Origin: DAHUYF01 sp035553515
Lineage (GTDB): Bacteria; Pseudomonadota; Alphaproteobacteria; ATCC43930; CGMCC-115725
Direction: 5' to 3'
Assembly (NCBI GenBank): GCA_035553515.1
Contig: DATNDG010000057.1
Location: 1-64,000 of the forward strand
Length of the DNA: 64,000 nt
Positions 44,770-54,086 of the stretch are shown piece by piece. Position 1 is the first letter of the stretch; each line of letters begins with the position of its first letter. The position numbers were made by a program, and so were the translations under genes. The notes beneath the pieces were generated by a model. That model was not told the DNA's origin. It saw only the letters and a program-made list of their open reading frames with translations, and did not search any database.

Positions 44770-46932
44770 ATGCCGTTGCTCACTGCCGCGCGCGCCCCGG
44801 TCCAGGGCGGCCAGCGCTTCGCCATCCAGTCCGAGTTCCAGCCCGCCGGCGACCAACCGCAGGCGATCGTGGAGCTTGCCGAAGGCATCGCGCGTGACGA
44901 GCGCGAGCAAGTGCTGCTCGGCGTTACCGGCTCGGGCAAGACCTTCACCATGGCGCATGTCATCCAGCGCACGCAGCGCCCGGCGCTGATCCTGGCGCCC
45001 AACAAAACGCTGGCGGCGCAGCTCTATGGCGAGATGAAAAGCTTCTTCCCCGAGAACGCCGTCGAGTACTTCGTCTCCTATTACGATTACTACCAGCCCG
45101 AAGCCTATGTGCCGCGGTCGGACACCTATATCGAGAAGGAATCCTCGATCAACGAGCAGATCGACCGCATGCGCCATTCGGCGACGCGCGCTATCCTCGA
45201 GCGGCGCGACACGGTGATCGTCGCCTCGGTCTCCTGCATCTACGGTATCGGCTCGGTCGAGACCTATTCGGAGATGACCTTCAGCCTCGCCATCGGCGAG
45301 CCAGTCAACCGCACCGATCTGCTGGCAAAGTTGGTCGAGCTGCAATACCGCCGCAACGACGCCAGTTTCAGCCGCGGTACCTTCCGCGCACGCGGCGACA
45401 CGATCGAGATCTTTCCAGCGCACTACGAGGATCGGGCGTGGCGGCTCTCGCTGTTCGGCGACGAGCTGGAGGCGATCCACGAGTTCGATCCGCTGACCGG
45501 CGAGAAGACCGGCACGCTGGACGAGATCACCGTCTATCCGAACAGCCACTACGTCACGCCGAAGCCGACGCTGCTGCAGGCGATCGAGCAGATCAAGGCG
45601 GACCTGAAGCTGCGGCTCGAGGAATTCCACGCCCAGGGCAAGCTGCTCGAGGCGCAGCGGCTCGAGCAGCGCACCCGCTTCGACATCGAGATGATGGCTG
45701 CGACCGGCAGCTGCGCCGGCATCGAAAACTACTCGCGCTACCTCACCGGACGGAAGCCCGGCGAGCCGCCACCGACCCTCTTCGAGTACCTGCCGCAGGA
45801 CGCCCTCGTGTTCTGCGACGAGAGCCACGTCACCATCCCGCAGCTCGGTGGCATGTTCCGCGGCGACTACGCGCGCAAGTCGACGCTCGCCGAATACGGC
45901 TTCCGGCTGCCTTCCTGCATCGACAACCGGCCGCTCAAATTCGAGGAATGGGACAGCATGCGCGGCCAGACCGTCTGCGTCTCGGCGACGCCGGGTCCCT
46001 GGGAGATGGAGCGCGCGGGCGGCGTCTTCGTCGAGCAGGTCGTTCGCCCGACCGGCCTCGTCGATCCCTCGCCGATCGTCCGGCCGGTCGAGCACCAGGT
46101 GGACGACCTCATGGCGGAATGCCGCGACTGCGCCTCGAAGGGGCAGCGCGTGCTGGTGACGACGCTCACCAAGAAGATGGCCGAGGCGCTCACCGAGTAT
46201 TTCCACGAGAACGGCATCCGCGTGCGCTACATGCATTCGGACGTCGACACGCTGGAGCGTATCGAGATCATCCGTGATCTCCGCCTGGGCGTCTTCGACG
46301 TGCTCGTCGGGATCAACCTGCTGCGCGAGGGGCTCGACATCCCGGAATGCGCGCTGGTGGCCATCCTCGATGCCGACAAGGAGGGCTATCTGCGCTCGCG
46401 CACCGCGCTGATCCAGACCATCGGGCGCGCCGCGCGCAACCTCGAGGGCCGCGTCATCCTCTACGCAGACCGCATGACCGAGAGCATGAAGGCGGCGATC
46501 GACGAGACCAATCGCCGCCGCGAGAAGCAGGAGGCCTATAACACCGCGCACGGCATCACGCCGGAAAGCGTCCGGCGTGGCATCGCCGACATCCTGGAGA
46601 GCGTCTACGAGCAGGATCACGTCACCGTCGGGCTGGGCGAAAGCGCGCAGGCGCATTACCAGGGCTCGAACCTGAAGGCGGTGATCGCCGATCTCGAGAA
46701 GCAGATGCGCACCGCCGCCGCCGATCTCGAATTCGAGGAGGCGGCGCGACTTAGAGACGAGATCCGCCGGCTTGAGCAGCTCGATCTCGGTCTCGATGCG
46801 AACGGTGCGGCGCCAGCCGCCCAGGCCTCGCCGCGGCCGGCCGGCCGCTCTATGGCCGGCCGCGCCGGCACTTCGGCGCGGGCGCTCACCAAGGCCAAGG
46901 TGCGCGCACGCCATCGACGCGGCGGACGCTGA
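44770..46932 (+). CDS. uvrB: UvrABC excinuclease subunit B
   Basis: A 720-residue helicase-fold subunit of nucleotide excision repair. Walker A GVTGSGKT at 51-58, DEAD-like DESH, the beta-hairpin region around YYDYYQPEAYVP, helicase motif VI QTIGRAARN and a C-terminal UVR motif (DLEKQMRTAAADLEFEEAARLRDEIRRLE-like stretch). ATG 44770 is the proper start. I saw no LexA-type GTTC-N7-GTTC box upstream. The FolM-like SDR begins 9 bases after the stop. Confidence 0.96.
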   Translation: MPLLTAARAPVQGGQRFAIQSEFQPAGDQPQAIVELAEGIARDEREQVLLGVTGSGKTFTMAHVIQRTQRPALILAPNKTLAAQLYGEMKSFFPENAVEYFVSYYDYYQPEAYVPRSDTYIEKESSINEQIDRMRHSATRAILERRDTVIVASVSCIYGIGSVETYSEMTFSLAIGEPVNRTDLLAKLVELQYRRNDASFSRGTFRARGDTIEIFPAHYEDRAWRLSLFGDELEAIHEFDPLTGEKTGTLDEITVYPNSHYVTPKPTLLQAIEQIKADLKLRLEEFHAQGKLLEAQRLEQRTRFDIEMMAATGSCAGIENYSRYLTGRKPGEPPPTLFEYLPQDALVFCDESHVTIPQLGGMFRGDYARKSTLAEYGFRLPSCIDNRPLKFEEWDSMRGQTVCVSATPGPWEMERAGGVFVEQVVRPTGLVDPSPIVRPVEHQVDDLMAECRDCASKGQRVLVTTLTKKMAEALTEYFHENGIRVRYMHSDVDTLERIEIIRDLRLGVFDVLVGINLLREGLDIPECALVAILDADKEGYLRSRTALIQTIGRAARNLEGRVILYADRMTESMKAAIDETNRRREKQEAYNTAHGITPESVRRGIADILESVYEQDHVTVGLGESAQAHYQGSNLKAVIADLEKQMRTAAADLEFEEAARLRDEIRRLEQLDLGLDANGAAPAAQASPRPAGRSMAGRAGTSARALTKAKVRARHRRGGR

Positions 46933-46941
46933 CCGGCGCCG

Positions 46942-47721
46942 ATGAGCACGGCTCCCTTCCCAATGCCCAAAGCGGCGCTGGTGACCGGCGCGGCGAAGCG
47001 GATCGGCCGCGTGCTGGCGCTAACGCTCGCCCGCGACGGCTGGGCCGTGGCAGTGCATCACCACCGCTCGCACGACGAGGCCGACGCGGTGATTGCCGAG
47101 ATCGCCGCCGAGGGCGGGCGCGCCGTGGCGCTCGCCGCCGACCTCGCGCGCGAGGCGGAGAGCGCGGCGTTGCTGCCGCGCGCGGTAGAGGCGCTGGGAC
47201 CGCTCGGGCTTCTCGTCAACAACGCCTCGGTCTTCGAGGAGGATTCGGCGCCCGGCGCGACGCGCGCGAGCTGGGACCGGCATATTGAGGTCAATCTGCG
47301 CGCGCCCTTCGTGCTGATGCAGCATTTCGCGCGCCTGCTGCCGGCAGAGGCCGAGGGCGCCATCGTCAACATCCTCGACGAGCGCGTCTGGAAGCTGACG
47401 CCCTATTTCGTCTCCTACACAGTGAGCAAGGCTGGCCTCTGGAGCCTGACGCAGAGCCTGGCGCTGGCATTTGCACCGCGCATCCGCGTCAACGGTATCG
47501 GCCCCGGCCCGACGCTGCCGAGCCCACGTCAGAGCGAGGCGCAGTTCCAGCGGCAGCAAGAGATGATGCCGCTGAAGCGAGGCACGACGCCCGAGGAGAT
47601 CGCGGACGCCTTGCGATTCATTTTGTCGGCTCCGGCGATGACTGGCCAGATGATCGCGCTCGATGGCGGGCAGCATCTCGGCTGGGCACAGGCGGCCGGT
47701 CGCCCCAGCGTGGAGGAATAG
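46942..47721 (+). CDS. SDR oxidoreductase, FolM/pteridine-reductase-like
   Basis: A 259-residue SDR. The cofactor loop TGAAKRIG at 15-22, with Arg at the TGxxxRIG site, is characteristic of pteridine reductase/FolM-type NADPH enzymes; the active-site Tyr/Lys pair is in YFVSYTVSKAG. FolM reduces dihydromonapterin or dihydrofolate. Adjacent folB, 7 bases after the stop, supports a pterin role. ATG at 46963 is an alternative start. Assignment is by motif plus neighbour, so substrate is inferred. Confidence 0.8.
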   Translation: MSTAPFPMPKAALVTGAAKRIGRVLALTLARDGWAVAVHHHRSHDEADAVIAEIAAEGGRAVALAADLAREAESAALLPRAVEALGPLGLLVNNASVFEEDSAPGATRASWDRHIEVNLRAPFVLMQHFARLLPAEAEGAIVNILDERVWKLTPYFVSYTVSKAGLWSLTQSLALAFAPRIRVNGIGPGPTLPSPRQSEAQFQRQQEMMPLKRGTTPEEIADALRFILSAPAMTGQMIALDGGQHLGWAQAAGRPSVEE

Positions 47722-47728
47722 GAAGCGC

Positions 47729-48139
47729 ATGAGCGACGCCGAAACCCGGTCGGGCGAGGTTACGCGGGCCGCCAGCCCGGGCCTCCGCCGCGTGCTGGTG
47801 CGCGACCTCGTGCTCTTCTGCGAGATCGGCGCCTTCCGCCACGAGCGCGGGGCGCGCCAGCGCGTGCGCATCAACCTCGATCTGCTGGTGCGCGAAGCGG
47901 CGCCGATCGGCGACGATCTACGCAACGTCGTCTGCTACGACGAAATCGTCAGCAGCATTCGCCGGCTGGCCGCGGCAGGCCATGTCAATCTGGTGGAGAC
48001 GCTGGCCGAGCGCGTGGCCGAGACCTGCCTCGTCGATGCCCGCATCCGCCGCGCGCTCGTCCGCGTGGAGAAGCTCGACGTCTATCCCGATGTGGCGGCC
48101 GTCGGAATCGAGATAGAACGGATTAACCGCCTGCCCTAA
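47729..48139 (+). CDS. folB: dihydroneopterin aldolase
   Basis: A 136-residue protein of folate biosynthesis that splits dihydroneopterin to hydroxymethyl-dihydropterin and glycolaldehyde. The core is RVLVRDLVLFCEIGAFRHERGARQRVRINLDL and LVETLAERVAETCL (substrate Glu) with Lys and Tyr in the last third (VEKLDVYPD). The extended N-terminus of about 23 residues is slightly longer than usual. ATG 47729 overlaps no other gene and follows the FolM-like gene. Confidence 0.92.
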   Translation: MSDAETRSGEVTRAASPGLRRVLVRDLVLFCEIGAFRHERGARQRVRINLDLLVREAAPIGDDLRNVVCYDEIVSSIRRLAAAGHVNLVETLAERVAETCLVDARIRRALVRVEKLDVYPDVAAVGIEIERINRLP

Positions 48140-48523
48140 GTGCCTTAACCATCTCGGATTTGCGACAGCGTTTCGCCGCATGGGACGGCGCCGCGGAAGT
48201 TGTTCACAGGGCAGTTTTCGCGGCGACCCGATAGTCATCGGTTACAGTGCGGCAACGGTTTGTTACAAGCGATTTACAGTTGACAAGAAAAGATGTAATG
48301 TTTTCAAAGTGATAGTTGAATTGCCGCTTTTTTAAGCAAATCGGTGAAACTCCAGGTTTGACGCGCATAGCACCTATGCGGCGCCCGGTTTTCGACAGTT
48401 TTGTCCACAGGCTTCGTGGATATCCGCCGAGGTCCTTGTACGACTCGTCCTTTGGGAGGAGGCGCAGAGGGCGCTTCTTCGCCCAGTTGACGCGATGCGT
48501 GCGCCAAGCCAAGTGAGTGAGCG
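48140..48523. other. AT-rich intergenic region before uvrC
   Basis: A 384-base gap whose middle (about 48225-48345) is strongly AT-rich in an otherwise GC-rich window. It carries DnaA-box-like 9-mers TTGTTCACA at 48200 and TTGTCCACA at 48401, and a weaker one at 48415 on the other strand, plus TTGACA without a clean -10 box. No gene or terminator could be supported. Confidence 0.5.
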
Positions 48524-50509
48524 ATGACCGAACTTGAAGAAGGTGCGCGTTCGCCGGAGGAGGCCCTGCCAGCTGGCGGCGGCTTGGCGCAGGGGGTCGA
48601 GGCGATTCGCACGGCGCTGCGCACCATGCCGCCCGGGCCCGGCGTCTATCGCATGCTCGACGCCAAGGGCGATGCGCTTTACGTCGGCAAGGCGCGCAGC
48701 CTCAAGAACCGCGTCGCCAACTACACCCATCCCGTCGCGCTCTCCAACCGGCTGCGTCGCATGGTGGCCGAGACGCGCGCCATGGAGGTGGTGGTCACGC
48801 ATACCGAGGTCGAGGCGCTGCTGCTCGAGAACAATCTGATCAAGCGGCTGATGCCCCGCTACAACGTTCTGCTGCGTGACGACAAGTCTTTTCCCTATAT
48901 CCATCTCACCGGCAACCACGACTTCCCGCAGATCATCAAGCATCGTGGCGCCAAGAGCGCGCCCGGCGACTATTTCGGCCCCTTCGCCTCGGCCGGCGCG
49001 GTAGCCCGCACCATCATCGCGCTGCAGCGCGCCTTCCTGCTACGCTCGTGCAGCGACAGCATCTTTTCCAGCCGCACCCGCCCCTGCCTCCTCTACCAGA
49101 TCAAGCGCTGCAGCGCCCCTTGCGTCGGCCGCATCGACAAGGCGGGCTACGACCGGTTGGTCAACGAGGCGCGCGCGTTCCTGTCGGGCCGCAGCAAGGA
49201 AGTGCAGGAGCGCCTGGCGCTGCGCATGCAGGAGCTGGCCGACAAGCTCGATTTCGAGAGCGCCGCCTTCCTACGCGACCGCATCCGCGCGCTGACCCAG
49301 GTGCAGGGACGCCAGGATATCTCGATCGAGAGCATCGAGGACGCCGATGTCATCGCCGCGCACCAGGCCGGCGGCCATACCTGCATCCAGGTCTTTTTCT
49401 TCCGGGCCGGGCAGAATTGGGGCAACCGCGCCTATTTCCCGAGCCACGACCGGCAAATGCCGGTGGAAGACGTGCTCGCAGCGTTTCTCGGCCAGTTCTA
49501 CGAGAACAAGCCGCCGCCAACTCTGATCCTGCTGAGCCATGCCCCGGCCGATCAGACGCTCATCGAGGAGGCGCTGTCGAGCCGCGCCGGCATGAAGGTC
49601 GAGCTCGCTGTGCCGCAGCGCGGCGACAAGCGCAAGCTCGTGGACCACGCGCTCCTCAATGCACGGGAAGCGCTCGGCCGGCGGCTCTCCGAAAGCGAGG
49701 CGCAGCAGAAGCTGCTCGCCGGCGTCGCCGAGACCTTCAGCCTCGAGGCGCCGCCGCAGCGCATCGAGGTCTACGACAACAGCCACATCCAGGGGAGCCA
49801 CGCCGTCGGCGCGATGATCGTCGCCGGACCCGAGGGATTTCGCAAGAATGCCTATCGCAAATTCACCATCCGCGGCGATGGTGGTCGGACGCCGAGCGGC
49901 CAGAACGGGCTTGCCGCTGCCATCGAAGCCGCGGTCGAGCCGGAGGCGGCGCCGGCGGTGCAGCTCGCACCGGGCGACGACTACGGCATGATGCGCGAGG
50001 TGCTGAGCCGCCGCTTCGCGCGCGCGCTCAAGGAGGACCCGACCCGCGAGCGCGGCACCTGGCCCGAACTGCTGCTGATCGACGGCGGCGCGGGTCAGCT
50101 GACCGCGGCGCGGCAGGTGCTGGCCGATCTCGGCATCGACGACATCCCGCTGGTGGCGATCGCCAAAGGTCCCGACCGCAATGCCGGGCGCGAGCGCTTT
50201 TTCCGGCCGGGAAAGGAGCCCTTCAGCCTCGATCCGCGCGACCCCGTGCTCTACTACCTCCAGCGGTTGCGCGACGAGGCCCACCGCTTCGCCATCGGCA
50301 CGCATCGCGCGCGCCGCGCCAAGGCGATCGGCAGCTCGCCGCTTGACGAGATCACCGGCATCGGCGCCCGGCGCAAGAAGGCGCTGCTGCATCATTTCGG
50401 ATCGGCGCGCGGCGTCGCCCGGGCCGGGCTCGCCGATCTGGAGCGGGTGGAGGGGATCAGCAAGGCGGTCGCGCAACGCATCTATGAGCATTTCCATGCC
50501 GAGGCTTAA
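48524..50509 (+). CDS. uvrC: UvrABC excinuclease subunit C
   Basis: A 661-residue nuclease: GIY-YIG domain near the N-terminus (GPGVYRMLDAKGDALYVGKARSLKNR), UvrB-binding UVR segment about 230, RNase H-like C-terminal endonuclease domain (DNSHIQGSHAVGAMIV), then a helix-hairpin-helix end (IGARRKKALLHHFGS). It makes both incisions in excision repair with UvrB encoded 1.6 kb upstream. pgsA begins 55 bases after it. Confidence 0.95.
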   Translation: MTELEEGARSPEEALPAGGGLAQGVEAIRTALRTMPPGPGVYRMLDAKGDALYVGKARSLKNRVANYTHPVALSNRLRRMVAETRAMEVVVTHTEVEALLLENNLIKRLMPRYNVLLRDDKSFPYIHLTGNHDFPQIIKHRGAKSAPGDYFGPFASAGAVARTIIALQRAFLLRSCSDSIFSSRTRPCLLYQIKRCSAPCVGRIDKAGYDRLVNEARAFLSGRSKEVQERLALRMQELADKLDFESAAFLRDRIRALTQVQGRQDISIESIEDADVIAAHQAGGHTCIQVFFFRAGQNWGNRAYFPSHDRQMPVEDVLAAFLGQFYENKPPPTLILLSHAPADQTLIEEALSSRAGMKVELAVPQRGDKRKLVDHALLNAREALGRRLSESEAQQKLLAGVAETFSLEAPPQRIEVYDNSHIQGSHAVGAMIVAGPEGFRKNAYRKFTIRGDGGRTPSGQNGLAAAIEAAVEPEAAPAVQLAPGDDYGMMREVLSRRFARALKEDPTRERGTWPELLLIDGGAGQLTAARQVLADLGIDDIPLVAIAKGPDRNAGRERFFRPGKEPFSLDPRDPVLYYLQRLRDEAHRFAIGTHRARRAKAIGSSPLDEITGIGARRKKALLHHFGSARGVARAGLADLERVEGISKAVAQRIYEHFHAEA

Positions 50510-50564
50510 AGGCGCTAGACTGGCAAAAGAAGTCCCGTTTTTCCGCCGCGGGACCCGGTGAACC

Positions 50565-51161
50565 ATGCTGACGACCCTTCCCAATCTGCTGACTTTGTCG
50601 CGCATTGCCGCGATTCCCCTGGTCATCGTTACCTTCTACGTGCCGCCGCCCTACGGGCCCTGGATCGGCTGCGCCCTCTTCGCCCTGGCCGGGTTTACCG
50701 ACTGGCTCGACGGGCAGCTTGCCCGGCGCTGGAAGCAGCAATCCGAGCTCGGTCGCTTCCTCGACCCGATCGCCGACAAGCTGCTGGTCGCCGCGATCCT
50801 GTTCATGCTGGCGGCGCTCCAGCGCATCTCGGCGCTGACGATCTTTCCGGCGCTGGTCATCCTGAGCCGCGAGATCCTGGTCTCGGGGCTGCGCGAGCAT
50901 CTGGCAACGCTCAAGGTGCGGGTTCCTTCCTCGCGGCTCGCCAAGTGGAAGACCGGCCTCCAGATGGGCGCGATCGGCGTGCTGCTGGTCGGCGATGCCG
51001 GGCCGATTTTCCTGCCGGTGACCCTGATCGGCGAGCTGATGCTGTGGGCGGCGGCGGTGCTGACGCTGATCACCGGCTACGATTATCTGCGCGCCGGGCT
51101 CGACCACATGAGCGAGGAGAGTCCCGCGGTGAAGGCGGCAAAGCCGAGCGGCGCGGCGTGA
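50565..51161 (+). CDS. pgsA: CDP-diacylglycerol-glycerol-3-phosphate phosphatidyltransferase
   Basis: A 198-residue membrane enzyme that makes phosphatidylglycerol phosphate, the first step to PG and cardiolipin. The CDP-alcohol motif D-x2-DG-x2-AR-x8-G-x3-D-x3-D reads DWLDGQLARRWKQQSELGRFLDP, and four to six membrane helices are evident. The stop overlaps the mobB GTG start. Confidence 0.95.
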   Translation: MLTTLPNLLTLSRIAAIPLVIVTFYVPPPYGPWIGCALFALAGFTDWLDGQLARRWKQQSELGRFLDPIADKLLVAAILFMLAALQRISALTIFPALVILSREILVSGLREHLATLKVRVPSSRLAKWKTGLQMGAIGVLLVGDAGPIFLPVTLIGELMLWAAAVLTLITGYDYLRAGLDHMSEESPAVKAAKPSGAA

Positions 51162-51676
51162 GCACGAAGGCGGTGCGCGTCTTCGGCCTCGCCGGTTGGA
51201 GCGGCAGCGGCAAGACCACGCTGGTCGAGCGGCTGCTACCGGAGCTGACCGGCCGCGGACTGAGCGTCTCGACCGTGAAGCATGCGCATCACAGCTTCGA
51301 CGTCGATCGGCCGGGCAAGGATAGCTGGCGCCATCGCGAGGCGGGAGCGAGCGAGGTGATGATCGCCTCCGAGCGGCGTTGGGTGCTCACGCACGAGCAC
51401 CGGGGCGCACCGGAGCCACCGCTCGAGGCGCTGCTGCGCCAGATGAGCCCGGTCGACCTGGTGCTGGTCGAAGGCTTCAAGCGCGGCACGCATGCAAAGC
51501 TCGAGGTGCATCGCCCCTCGCTCGGCAAGCCGCTGCTCTGCCGCGACGATCCGTATGTCGTCGCCGTGGCGAGCGATGCGCCGATCGCCGGGCTGCCGGT
51601 GCCGCTCTTCGCGCTCGATGACGTCGCGGCGATCGCGCGCTTCATCCTCGCCCAGTGCCGGCTCGAGGCGGCCTGA
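51158..51676 (+). CDS. mobB: molybdopterin-guanine dinucleotide synthesis protein MobB
   Basis: A 172-residue P-loop GTPase that helps attach GMP to molybdopterin. The P-loop is GWSGSGKTTLVERL near the N-terminus; HAHHSFDVDRPGKDSWRHREAGA follows. GTG start overlaps the pgsA stop. Mo-bis-MGD cofactor is not required by MsrP, so other molybdoenzymes are likely encoded elsewhere. Confidence 0.92.
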   Translation: MSTKAVRVFGLAGWSGSGKTTLVERLLPELTGRGLSVSTVKHAHHSFDVDRPGKDSWRHREAGASEVMIASERRWVLTHEHRGAPEPPLEALLRQMSPVDLVLVEGFKRGTHAKLEVHRPSLGKPLLCRDDPYVVAVASDAPIAGLPVPLFALDDVAAIARFILAQCRLEAA

Positions 51677-51677
51677 G

Positions 51678-52934
51678 ATGGCACAGCTCAGCGATGATTG
51701 CTTTGCCTTCGGCGGCGAGCTGTTGTCGATGGCGGCGGCGCTCGACCTGATCGGCGCCAAGGTCGCCCCGGTGGTCGAGCGCGAGACGACGAGCCTCTCG
51801 GCGGCGCTCGGCCGCATCCTCGCCGCGCCAGTGACCGCGCCGCATGACGTCCCGCCGCACGACAATTCCGCCGTCGACGGCTATGCCGTCCGTTTCGACG
51901 ATCTCGCGCCCGGCGAGGCGACCCTGCTGCCGGTCAAGGGCCGCGCTGCGGCGGGGCACCCCCTGGAAGCGACCGCGGCGCGCGGTGCCGCCGTGCGCAT
52001 CTTCACCGGCGCGCCGATGCCGGCCGGGCTCGACACCGTCCTCATGCAGGAGGATTGCGAGGAGCTGGAGGCCAGCGTGCGCATCCCGCCCGGCATCAAG
52101 CGCGGCGCCAATCGCCGCCACGCGGGCGAAGACGTCAAGGCGGGCGCCACGGTGCTACGTGCGGGACAGCGGCTGCGCGCGCAGGATATCGGGCTTGCGG
52201 CTTCGCTCGGCTTCACCGCGCTCGAGGTCTATCGCCGGCTGCGCGTCGCCATCTTCTCCACCGGCGACGAGGTTCGCGATCCCGGCGCGACGCTGCCGCC
52301 CGGCGCGATCTACGACGCCAACCGCTTCCTCTTGCGCGCGCTGCTCGAGGGGCTCGGCGCCGAGGTCACCGATCTCGGCATCCTGCCCGACCGGCGCGAG
52401 CGCATCGCCGCGGCGCTTGCCGAGGGGGCGCGCGGCCACGACCTGCTGCTGACGTCGGGCGGCGTGTCAACCGGCGAGGAGGACCACGTCAAGGCGGCGG
52501 TCGAGGCGCAGGGACGACTCCATTTCTGGCGGCTCGCGATAAAGCCCGGGCGGCCGGTCGCGATGGGCCAGGTCGGCCGCATCCCATTCATGGGGCTGCC
52601 GGGCAATCCGGTGGCGGTGATGGTCACCTTCCTCATCCTGGCGCGACCGCTGGTGCTAAAGCTCTCCGGCGCCGAGGCGCCGCCGCCGCGGCGCTTCCGC
52701 GTCGTCGCGGGATTCGACTACAAGAAACGCAGCAGTCGCTGCGAATATGTGCGGGCGCGGCTTGAGCCGGGCGAGGATGGCGGGTGGGTGGCGCGCAAAT
52801 TCCCGCGCGACGGCGCCGGCATCCTCTCGTCGATGGTCGACTCCGACGGGCTCGCCGAGATCGGCGAAGGCATCAGCCGCGTCGAGCCCGGCATGAGCGT
52901 CGCCTTCATCCCCTTCAGCGAGGTGCTGGCATGA
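51678..52934 (+). CDS. moeA: molybdopterin molybdenumtransferase
   Basis: A 418-residue enzyme that inserts molybdate into adenylated molybdopterin. Signature segments DNSAVDGYAVRFDDL, FTGAPMPAGLDTVLMQE, FSTGDEV, TSGGVSTGEEDHV and GLPGNPVAVMVTF are all present, with the C-terminal MoeA domain IV. ATG 51678 follows the mobB stop by one base; its stop overlaps the SDR start (ATGA). Confidence 0.95.
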   Translation: MAQLSDDCFAFGGELLSMAAALDLIGAKVAPVVERETTSLSAALGRILAAPVTAPHDVPPHDNSAVDGYAVRFDDLAPGEATLLPVKGRAAAGHPLEATAARGAAVRIFTGAPMPAGLDTVLMQEDCEELEASVRIPPGIKRGANRRHAGEDVKAGATVLRAGQRLRAQDIGLAASLGFTALEVYRRLRVAIFSTGDEVRDPGATLPPGAIYDANRFLLRALLEGLGAEVTDLGILPDRRERIAAALAEGARGHDLLLTSGGVSTGEEDHVKAAVEAQGRLHFWRLAIKPGRPVAMGQVGRIPFMGLPGNPVAVMVTFLILARPLVLKLSGAEAPPPRRFRVVAGFDYKKRSSRCEYVRARLEPGEDGGWVARKFPRDGAGILSSMVDSDGLAEIGEGISRVEPGMSVAFIPFSEVLA

Positions 52935-53722
52935 GTGCGAGCCTCGATGTCGACGATCCCCTCGCCGCTTTCCGCCTCGACGGCGAGGTGGCGGTGGTCA
53001 CCGGCGCGGCCAGCGGCATCGGCGCGGCGATTGCGCTCGCTCTCTCGCGTGTCGGCGCGCGGGTAGCGCTCCTCGATCGCGATCGTGCGGGGGCGGAGGC
53101 GATCGCCGGCCGCATCGGGCGCAGCGGCGGTGAGGCCGAGCCCTGGGCGATCGACGTCGCCGACCCCGCCGCCACGGCGCGCGCCTTCGAGGAGATCGCG
53201 GCGCGCTGGGACCGCATCGACGTGCTGGTCAACAGCGCCGGCATCGCCATCCGCAAGCCGGCGGTGGAACTCGCGCCCGCCGATTGGGAGCGTGTCATGG
53301 CGGTCAACGTCACCGGCTCCTTCCTCTGCGCGCGCACCGCAGCGCGACACATGCTGGCGCGGGGCGGCGGGCGCATCGTCAATATCGCGTCGATCATGGG
53401 TTTCTCCGGCGGGATCTATCCCAATGTCGCCTATCAGACCTCGAAAGGCGCAGTGGTTAACCTGACGCGGGCGCTCGCCGTCGAATGGGCGCGGCAAGGC
53501 ATCCGCGTCAACGCTGTGGCGCCCACCTATATCCGCACACCACTTACCGCCCCGTTGATGCAGCAGCCGGAGGCGGTCGCCGAGATCGAGCGGCGCACGC
53601 CGATGGGCCGCATCGGCGAGCCCGAGGAGATCGTCGGCGCGGTGCTCTACCTCGCAAGCCGCGCCTCGTCGCTCGTCACCGGCCACACGCTCGCGGTCGA
53701 TGGCGGGTTTCTCGCGCAGTAG
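52931..53722 (+). CDS. SDR-family oxidoreductase in the Mo cofactor cluster
   Basis: A 263-residue classical SDR: TGAASGIG cofactor motif, NSAG, catalytic Ser in NIASIMG, Y-x3-K in YQTSKGA, and the family C-terminus GHTLAVDGGFLAQ. Substrate unknown, possibly a sugar or gluconate-type compound. The start codon overlaps moeA (ATGA), so its expression is tied to moeA translation; no role in cofactor synthesis is known for such an enzyme. Confidence 0.88.
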   Translation: MSASLDVDDPLAAFRLDGEVAVVTGAASGIGAAIALALSRVGARVALLDRDRAGAEAIAGRIGRSGGEAEPWAIDVADPAATARAFEEIAARWDRIDVLVNSAGIAIRKPAVELAPADWERVMAVNVTGSFLCARTAARHMLARGGGRIVNIASIMGFSGGIYPNVAYQTSKGAVVNLTRALAVEWARQGIRVNAVAPTYIRTPLTAPLMQQPEAVAEIERRTPMGRIGEPEEIVGAVLYLASRASSLVTGHTLAVDGGFLAQ

Positions 53723-53744
53723 AGGCTGCACATGCGAGGGGGTG

Positions 53745-53770
53745 TCCTTCGACAGGCTCAGGATGAGGGG
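53745..53770. repeat. dispersed proteobacterial intergenic repeat copy
   Basis: The sequence TCCTTCGACAGGCTCAGGAT followed by GAGGGG is a known short repeat of many proteobacteria; on the other strand it reads as the recurrent false peptide LSLSKD. One copy seen here. Confidence 0.55.
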
Positions 53771-53829
53771 CATCGAGAATGGCCCTGCTATCGGTTGAAA
53801 CCCGCCATCCGACCGCATAGCTCACAGCC

Positions 53830-54081
53830 ATGAAGCTGCTCTATTTCGCCTGGCTGCGCGCCAAGATCGGGATATCCGAGGAGCGGGTCGAGCCGCCGGC
53901 GGGGGTGACCAACGTGGCGGCGCTGCTCGATTGGCTGAAGACGCGCGGGCCGGGCTTCGCCGAGGCGCTCAAGGACACGCGCGTGGTGCGCGTCGCAGTC
54001 AATCAGCGCTATGTCGGCTGGGATCACGCGCTTGCGCCGGGCGACGAGGTCGCGCTCTTCCCGCCGGTGACCGGAGGCTGA
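53830..54081 (+). CDS. moaD: molybdopterin synthase small subunit
   Basis: An 83-residue ubiquitin-fold sulfur carrier. It ends PPVTGG, the diglycine that is adenylated and thiocarboxylated to give sulfur to precursor Z. Partner moaE starts five bases downstream. The core KLLYFAWLRAKIGISEERV is typical. Confidence 0.93.
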   Translation: MKLLYFAWLRAKIGISEERVEPPAGVTNVAALLDWLKTRGPGFAEALKDTRVVRVAVNQRYVGWDHALAPGDEVALFPPVTGG

Positions 54082-54086
54082 GCGCC

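Noticed and set aside
48140..48523. Calling this gap the chromosomal replication origin
   Set aside because: Only two good DnaA-like 9-mers, no dnaA/hemE/gidA neighbours, and a third similar 9-mer lies elsewhere in the window; kept only as an observation.
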